Virus record (IMG/VR): IMGVR_UViG_3300006641_000176
Location: 1-24,019 of that record
Source of the DNA: a virus
Length of the DNA stretch: 24,019 nucleotides
Strand: one strand, 5' to 3'
Of the stretch, positions 20,244 through 24,019 are shown in pieces (the first letter of the stretch is position 1; every line of letters begins with the position of its first letter). The position numbers were made by a program, and so were the translations under genes. The notes beneath the pieces were generated by a model. The model did no database searches and was not told the DNA's origin. It was given only the letters and a program-made list of their open reading frames with translations.

Positions 20244-20693
20244 ATGGGAAAAGGTTTAACTTTCCTACAATCTACATTAAGCGCTACTACGGATAAGTGT
20301 GTCGAGTGGCCTTTTGCTAGAAACCCAACCGGATACGGGCGGGTGTACTACGACAAGAAGCTATGGAACGCTCACCGTCTTGTGCTGTTCCTTAAGACTG
20401 GGGTCAAACAACCCACGTCGATTCATGCGGCTCATAACTGTAACAATCGGGGATGCATCAATTACAAGCACCTCCGATGGGCAACAGTTCAAGAGAATGC
20501 AGACGACAAGGTTAACTTTGATGGAGTCTTAAAAGGAGAGGCTGCAAGCTGGAGTAAGTTGACAGAGAAGCAAGTAGTTGCCATCCGTCAAGATACAAGA
20601 CCAGTTCGCACCATAGCTAAAGATTACGGGGTGAGTCCTACCACGATATACTATGTTCGTACCAACAAGCGTTGGGAATGGGTACATCTGTAG
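20244..20693 (+). CDS. HNH endonuclease (HNH_3 type) with C-terminal HTH
   Basis: A 149-residue protein. N-terminal CVEWPFARNPTGYGRVYYDK and WNAHRLVLFLKTG are followed by the HNH core HAAHNCNNRGCINYKHLRWA and TVQENADD, as in HNH_3 family homing endonucleases. The second half, LTEKQVVAIRQDTRPVRTIA plus KDYGVSPTTIYYV, is a helix-turn-helix target-recognition domain. All expected His/Asn/Cys residues appear present. Such free-standing HNH genes move by cutting genomes that lack them. Its TAG stop is the first strand of a 9-bp helix of the downstream RNA region, so gene and RNA are physically joined. Confidence 0.88.
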   Translation: MGKGLTFLQSTLSATTDKCVEWPFARNPTGYGRVYYDKKLWNAHRLVLFLKTGVKQPTSIHAAHNCNNRGCINYKHLRWATVQENADDKVNFDGVLKGEAASWSKLTEKQVVAIRQDTRPVRTIAKDYGVSPTTIYYVRTNKRWEWVHL

Positions 20694-21240
20694 AACGTAG
20701 CTGTTGGGCTATGCGGGTTCATAGGCGAAGGGTCGCTACCGGAGTCTCCCTACCGCAACTCGGATCAAAGAGAGTAATTATCTCGACTAGTCCGGGGGAA
20801 GGAAAATAGAACCCGCTCCCGACACATACGTTCTAACTTGTGGGCAGCAGTGAGGCGAGAAATATACAGGCGCAACGAGCTTGTCCCTTTGGTAGCTTCC
20901 CTAACCAGCGAAAGCTGTGCGAGTCCGTCTCGCTTAATATTTGGGCTTAAAGGCGCTACCCCGCCTCACTCATGTCTACAACAAAACTGTAGGCAACGGC
21001 ACATTCGATGTATAATCCTGGCTCTGATAACAGACCCCCTGATACGTCAACCAGGTCGATTGCCGAGGGGATTAGTAGGTAGGGATCACTCACTACACAA
21101 TGTCGAGTAAGTTGAACCGTACGGTTTGTCTGCTTGGCTCTAGTCTTCTCAGCAATGCACCGAATGGTCACACTGCCTTAAACCGTAAAGATACATCCCC
21201 CTGCCTTGCACCCCATAGCAAGAGAAGGGGGGTGTTGTAA
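20691..21240 (+). ncRNA. Large structured non-coding region downstream of the HNH gene
   Basis: No gene fits here, but perfect complementary segments are dense. Arm 1: TAGAACGTA (20691-20699) with 20827-20835, TGTTGGG (20702-20708) with 20818-20824, GCGGGTTC (20713-20720) with 20809-20816, then GCGA/TCGC (20725-20736) and CCGGA (20739-20743) with 20791-20795. Arm 2: AGTGAGGCG (20849-20857) with 20962-20970, GGTAGC (20891-20896) with 20955-20960, GCGAG/CTCGC (20919-20933). Then CTACA/TGTAG (20976-20992), a pseudoknot of CCTGG (21017-21021)/21051-21055 with CCCCT (21036-21040)/21066-21070, and a final hairpin at 21194-21234. The size and complexity recall large phage RNAs such as GOLLD or ROOL, or a group I intron remnant beside an HNH gene. 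I cannot assign it to any. Confidence 0.7.
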
Positions 21241-21267
21241 CGAATACTATAGTGTTTAGTAACCAAA

Positions 21268-21316
21268 AACTACCGCCGGTGGAAATAACTGGAGGTTAAG
21301 ACCACAGACGGTAGTT
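21268..21316 (+). other. Hairpin presenting the 13-mer ribosome-site motif
   Basis: AACTACCG (21268-21275) pairs with CGGTAGTT (21309-21316), and GTGG (21279-21282) with CCAC (21302-21305). The loop carries AAATAACTGGAGG (21283-21295), identical to the sequence that precedes two real start codons, but here no start codon follows. The second copy lies exactly 100 nt downstream. Confidence 0.55.
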
Positions 21317-21342
21317 ATACACATCATTATACCACTTCATAC

Positions 21343-21371
21343 TTGAAACTTGCCAAGCGGTGTGTTACCAT
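21343..21371 (+). promoter_or_regulatory. Promoter of the nuclease module
   Basis: TTGAAA (21343-21348), 17-nt spacer, TACCAT (21366-21371). The 13-mer AAATAACTGGAGG begins 12 nt after the -10 box, the same distance as at 23550-23563, so promoter and leader seem to be a repeated module. Confidence 0.5.
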
Positions 21372-21400
21372 AAGAGCGATGTAAATAACTGGAGGTATTT

Positions 21401-21727
21401 ATGAGTCATACAAGTAACACCGAGTTGCTAGAGTTAGCAGCCGAACACATAGATTACTGGAGTGGTGAGGGCTACGGTAAGCTGATCGAACAAGCCGTCC
21501 AAGAGAACGATCTCGAACGATTGGCGGAATACCTGAAGGAGTCGGCCTATGAGATATTTAAGCAAGACTTCCGACCCGATCCGCCATCCAGAAGCGCTGA
21601 GCAAGCGCTGGAGGACTCTTCTTTTATCTGCATGAATTGCGGACAATCCAACAACTACTTCCGGTGGGAGTGCGAGCAATGCTCTGTTGAAACCGCCAAA
21701 CAAGACGACGGGCATGGGCAAGCCTAA
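21401..21727 (+). CDS. Zinc-ribbon early/middle protein
   Basis: A 108-residue acidic protein. The N-terminal 65 residues are helical (LLELAAEHIDYWSGEGYGKL, NDLERLAEYLKESAYEIFK). The C-terminal part has a four-Cys zinc ribbon, CMNCGQSNNYFRWECEQC. GGAGGTATTT precedes the ATG. It overlaps the nuclease gene by 14 nt, so the two are likely made together. Function unknown; a DNA- or protein-binding partner of the nuclease is possible. Confidence 0.78.
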   Translation: MSHTSNTELLELAAEHIDYWSGEGYGKLIEQAVQENDLERLAEYLKESAYEIFKQDFRPDPPSRSAEQALEDSSFICMNCGQSNNYFRWECEQCSVETAKQDDGHGQA

Positions 21728-22541
21728 TCCTCTCTGGCGAGCGCATATTCCCGATAAGGGTATGAATGCTGTTATTGAAGCATGGCATGCACAACAGCCG
21801 ATGCGAGAACAAACGGTAGCCTCTCCCAGCACCCTCACCGAATGTCCGAGAGTCGTGTGGCTGAATAAACATAAAGTTCCGTTTACTAATCCGAAGGGAT
21901 GGGGACAGAAACAACGCCTTCTCTTGGGACGCAACTTCGAAAACAAGATAGCCGAACAACTCAAAGATGAAGGCAAACTCTTGTGGCACTGGAAAGATGA
22001 TGTGGCTGGCGAATCCGTGAAGTTTGGGATGGGTGAAGGGCTGTCACGGATCGAAGGTACACCCGACCTCCTCCTAAACCTTACCGGCGTAGTCCTCATA
22101 TCTGACTCTAAGACTTCGAGAGCCGACTCTTTCGCCTACGTTCCGCTGAATGATGCGATCTGGGAGGATGAACTGTGGTATCACTACAAACTACAGGTTG
22201 AGTGCTACTACCTTCTCTGTCACCGGAATAAAGACTGGTTCAAGGAACACGGACTGCTGTTGCCGGAAGCCTGCCATCTGTTTAGTTTTGCCCTCGATGA
22301 CGGGGTGATTAAGCGAGAGCTGACCTGGAAGCCCACCAAAGAAGTTGCCGAAGAAATATTGGCCTATGCGAAGCGGTGGAACGCCGCCTACCAATCAGAT
22401 ACGATGCCGGAGTGTTTGTGTACCGAAACCCAAATGAAGTTTTGTTCTTTTGGGTACGCCCACGAAGTAACACGCACCGGCTACAAACTACAAACTAAGT
22501 GCTGTAAAGGAGAAGGCTATGTTATACCGAATCAGAGTTGA
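21714..22541 (+). CDS. Cas4-like PD-(D/E)XK exonuclease
   Basis: From ATG 21714 the protein is 275 residues. Motifs: an N-terminal Cys in STLTECPRVVWLN, the catalytic EGTPD (about 114-118), ISDSK (D131, K133) and the QVECYYL motif (about 161-167) of RecB-family nucleases. The C-terminal Cys cluster (ECLCTETQMKFCSFGY, then KCC) together with the N-terminal Cys could hold a 4Fe-4S cluster, as in Cas4 and AddB. A TTG at 21687 is an alternative start. It probably degrades or processes DNA ends in phage replication or recombination. There is no CRISPR array or other cas gene here, so a CRISPR role is not suggested. Confidence 0.85.
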   Translation: MGKPNPLWRAHIPDKGMNAVIEAWHAQQPMREQTVASPSTLTECPRVVWLNKHKVPFTNPKGWGQKQRLLLGRNFENKIAEQLKDEGKLLWHWKDDVAGESVKFGMGEGLSRIEGTPDLLLNLTGVVLISDSKTSRADSFAYVPLNDAIWEDELWYHYKLQVECYYLLCHRNKDWFKEHGLLLPEACHLFSFALDDGVIKRELTWKPTKEVAEEILAYAKRWNAAYQSDTMPECLCTETQMKFCSFGYAHEVTRTGYKLQTKCCKGEGYVIPNQS

Positions 22542-22665
22542 AGTGTTCCAGGAAAAAGACCCCAATGGGAGGGGTTATGATGTGTATGAAACCATCTACG
22601 AACAGAAGATCGAAGATGTAAATATTGCAAAGTTAGTAACCATGTTAAATGAAGGGAGCAAGTAA
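22519..22665 (+). CDS. 48-residue protein
   Basis: ATG 22519 to TAA 22665, with AAAGGAGAAGGCT before the start. The protein begins MLYRIRVEVFQEKDPNGRGY and ends TMLNEGSK; it looks like a small beta-hairpin followed by a helix. It overlaps the nuclease end by 23 nt and the next start by one base (TAATG), which is strong operon evidence. No family recognised. It may be a partner of the nuclease or of the next protein. Confidence 0.7.
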   Translation: MLYRIRVEVFQEKDPNGRGYDVYETIYEQKIEDVNIAKLVTMLNEGSK

Positions 22666-23150
22666 TGGAATCAATTTATCACACCTATAAGCCAGAAGGT
22701 GATGCTGGCGTTTGGTTAAAACTGTCCGACGGTGAGAGCGTCAAGATCAGGATTACCTCTGAGCCAGTTATCTTCACCACGGAGTTTAAGAACGACGGGG
22801 AAGTTACCCTGTCTACCAAGTTTGGCTGGATCGTCTGGAACCGCAACGAAAACAAGGCCCAGGTATTCAGTGGCGGTAAGTCCATCTTTAATCAGATTGC
22901 TTCATTGGTAGACGAATGGGGCGAGCCAACCGGCTTTGATCTCACCGTCAAGCGATCTGGTACGATGCTGGAAACTCGCTATTCGGTGACTCCGGCTCCC
23001 AAGAGTAATGATTTGTCCAAAGAACAGCTTGGGGAGTGCGCCAAAATTGATATACTGAAGCTTACGAAAGGATTTTGGTTAAGGGATGCAAACAAATCCG
23101 GCTCCGACGAAATACTAGAAGAGGATTTGAACGCTATCTTTCCCGAATAA
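22665..23150 (+). CDS. Putative single-stranded DNA-binding protein
   Basis: A 161-residue protein with an OB-fold-like beta pattern: VWLKLSDGESVKIRITSEPV, FGWIVWNRNENKAQVFSGGK, IFNQIASLVDEWGEPTGFDL, TRYSVTPAPKS, and an acidic C-terminal tail (DEILEEDLNAIFPE). An OB core with W/Y/F-rich strands and an acidic tip is how phage ssDNA-binding proteins look, and I recall this GWIVWNRxENKAQV type being annotated as gp32-like. The neighbours, a RecB-type nuclease and a NinG-like protein, fit a recombination module. The assignment is likely but not proven. Confidence 0.65.
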   Translation: MESIYHTYKPEGDAGVWLKLSDGESVKIRITSEPVIFTTEFKNDGEVTLSTKFGWIVWNRNENKAQVFSGGKSIFNQIASLVDEWGEPTGFDLTVKRSGTMLETRYSVTPAPKSNDLSKEQLGECAKIDILKLTKGFWLRDANKSGSDEILEEDLNAIFPE

Positions 23151-23163
23151 ACCCCCAACAAAC

Positions 23164-23529
23164 ATGGGCAAAGTAAAAATTGATGCGGCAGACAAAGCCT
23201 TTAGTCTTTACATCCGCACGAGAGATCGCTGGACGTGTAAGCGCTGCAAAAAACAATACACTCCCCCGACAATGGCGCTGCACTGCTCGCACTTCCAGGG
23301 GAGAGGTAAGGAGGCTACTCGCTTCGACCCCCTCAATGCGGACGCGCTTTGCTATGGCTGCCACCAGTATTTTACTTCCCATCCCGCTGAACACTACCAA
23401 TGGCAAGTAGCCACCAAAGGACAGGCCGTAGTGGATGCGATCATTTTGCGGAGCAACACTTACAAGAAAAAAGATCGTAAAGCCGAAGCTATCCTGTGGA
23501 AAAATGAGATCAAAACGCTGTTGACATAA
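23164..23529 (+). CDS. NinG-like HNH recombination protein
   Basis: A 121-residue protein: KAFSLYIRTRDRWTCKRCKK, then HCSHFQGRGKEATRFDPLNA and ALCYGCHQYFTSHPAEHYQW. The order of CxxC, C-H-F, a TRFD..N segment and CxGCH is that of the lambda NinG/Rap family, HNH-fold proteins that help resolve recombination intermediates. Two zinc-binding Cys pairs are intact. There is no clear ribosome site before the ATG, which is 13 nt after the previous stop, so translation may be coupled or weak. The C-terminus is basic and helical. Confidence 0.8.
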   Translation: MGKVKIDAADKAFSLYIRTRDRWTCKRCKKQYTPPTMALHCSHFQGRGKEATRFDPLNADALCYGCHQYFTSHPAEHYQWQVATKGQAVVDAIILRSNTYKKKDRKAEAILWKNEIKTLLT

Positions 23530-23550
23530 TGCTTATGTTTATGCTATACT
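23521..23550 (+). promoter_or_regulatory. Strong sigma-70-like promoter
   Basis: A consensus TTGACA (23521-23526), 18-nt spacer and TATACT (23545-23550). The -35 box overlaps the stop of the NinG-like gene. AAATAACTGGAGG (23563-23575) follows 12 nt later and leads to the ATG at 23583. Confidence 0.75.
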
Positions 23551-23582
23551 CTAGTTACCATTAAATAACTGGAGGAAATGCA

Positions 23583-23783
23583 ATGGGTAACAAAACAATT
23601 AAAGAGACACCGGAGGGAGCCAGCGGCTTCAAAAAGATTCTGGCGTTCATCATCATGGTTGGCGAAGTTTTGTCAACTTACGTGTTCGTAGTCAGCCGAA
23701 AAGAGATCCTTATCCCTTTGGCGGCGACTCATTTGGTTGTGGCGAGCCTGCTGTTTTGGCAGTATTGGTTCAAGGGCAACTAA
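23583..23783 (+). CDS. Small membrane protein with two transmembrane segments
   Basis: A 66-residue protein. A charged N-terminal 18 residues is followed by a hydrophobic segment (ILAFIIMVGEVLSTYVFVV), a short RKEI turn, a second segment (LIPLAATHLVVASLLFWQYW) and KGN. Size and two-helix topology would suit a holin, but many small phage membrane proteins look like this, and no endolysin is visible in this window. It has its own strong promoter and ribosome site GGAGGAAATGCA. Confidence 0.72.
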   Translation: MGNKTIKETPEGASGFKKILAFIIMVGEVLSTYVFVVSRKEILIPLAATHLVVASLLFWQYWFKGN

Positions 23784-23792
23784 AGCGGGTGG

Positions 23793-23798
23793 TATACT
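23793..23798 (+). promoter_or_regulatory. Extended -10 promoter candidate
   Basis: TGGTATACT contains an extended -10 (TGnTATACT; hexamer at 23793-23798) with a poor TTCAAG -35, 18 nt upstream. It lies between the two membrane-protein genes and would serve the last, partial gene. Confidence 0.4.
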
Positions 23799-23862
23799 GG
23801 GGCGGTAATTAAATGGAGTGTCCGTCTAATGAGAACCCCTGTCACCTGCAAACAATTCACCT

Positions 23863-24019
23863 ATGAAAAATCGGCTTGTTTTTTTGATCCTTTCAATTTT
23901 ATTGATCACTTTCATTTACTTTTTAGCAATTAAAGACATTCGGCTTGCCACACCGCCGACACCGCGCGTTGATCTCGGTCAACCGGCACCGCAAACAACC
24001 GTTCTGGACAACGTGCAGC
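23863..24019 (+). CDS. Membrane-anchored protein (cut by window end)
   Basis: The frame runs from ATG 23863 to the right edge, 52 codons visible. The N-terminus is MKNRLVFLILSILLITFIYF, a basic start and a transmembrane or signal-anchor helix, followed by LAIKDIRLATPPTPRVDLGQ, a Pro-rich extracytoplasmic linker. No clear ribosome site is visible. There is no lipobox Cys. It could be a lysis protein, an anchored endolysin or a superinfection-exclusion protein; the missing C-terminus prevents a decision. Confidence 0.6.
   Translation, partial: MKNRLVFLILSILLITFIYFLAIKDIRLATPPTPRVDLGQPAPQTTVLDNVQ

Noticed and set aside
20838-20880. Short resemblance to 16S rRNA strings (GGCAGCAGTGAGG, CGCAACGAGC)
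   Set aside because: The matches are short, out of rRNA order, and the surroundings do not fit rRNA.
21289-21383. Open frame from a CTG after the first 13-mer, 31 codons
   Set aside because: There is no ATG, GTG or TTG start, the composition is not protein-like, and it crosses a hairpin.
21434-22099. Minus-strand frame of 221 codons
   Set aside because: It is antisense to two well-supported genes (zinc-ribbon protein and Cas4-like nuclease) that carry clear motifs.
21714-22541. CRISPR-associated Cas4
   Set aside because: There is no repeat array or other cas gene in the window, and this nuclease type is common in phage recombination modules.
23829-23930. 33-codon frame from ATG 23829
   Set aside because: It overlaps the membrane protein frame at 23863 in another register, with Phe/His-rich content and a distant ribosome site.

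Overview
The window is a piece of a tailed double-stranded DNA phage (Caudoviricetes) or a closely related provirus. It carries small and large terminase, portal, scaffold, major capsid, fibre-like proteins and a set of small early genes. No tape-measure, tail-tube or baseplate gene is recognisable between capsid and fibres, and large internal-virion-like proteins lie at the left end, so a short-tailed (podovirus-like) virion is the best guess. Promoters look like bacterial sigma-70 sites and many genes have AGGAG-type ribosome sites, so the host is a bacterium. I cannot name the host from the sequence.

Layout. Bases 1-9908 (minus) are virion genes. Read in transcription order they are scaffold, major capsid protein, possible decoration and head-completion proteins, a GroES co-chaperonin, coiled-coil and fibre proteins, a glycine-rich adhesin, and two large probable internal or ejected proteins, the last cut by the window edge. 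Bases 10000-10930 (plus) form an opposite-strand 'moron' cassette: a strong promoter with an operator-like palindrome, a DIP1984/septicolysin-like gene, a terminator, an apparently circularly permuted tRNA gene held inside a 35-bp long-range stem, and a tiny ribbon-helix-helix-like gene. Bases 10908-17061 (minus) hold two small genes, portal, TerL, a conserved TerL-linked gene, a second ribbon-helix-helix-like protein, TerS and an HTH/zinc protein. A divergent control region lies at 17060-17150.

Bases 17118-20016 (plus) are the early operon. A 340-nt structured, pseudoknotted leader is followed by ten small genes. Five of the first six end in the same tripeptide, RSK, because the ribosome-binding site of the next gene is translated as the end of the previous one. 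Bases 20232-21240 hold an HNH endonuclease gene running directly into a 550-nt intricately foldable non-coding region. Bases 21343-23529 are a DNA-metabolism module: zinc-ribbon protein, Cas4-like PD-(D/E)XK nuclease, a 48-aa protein, a possible ssDNA-binding protein and a NinG-like HNH protein. Bases 23521-24019 encode small membrane proteins, the last one cut by the window edge.

The main points for follow-up are the permuted tRNA with its long-range stem, the two large structured RNA regions (17154-17456 and 20691-21240), the RSK/RBS module, and a group of promoters whose -10 boxes sit 6-10 nt before start codons, which implies leaderless transcripts.
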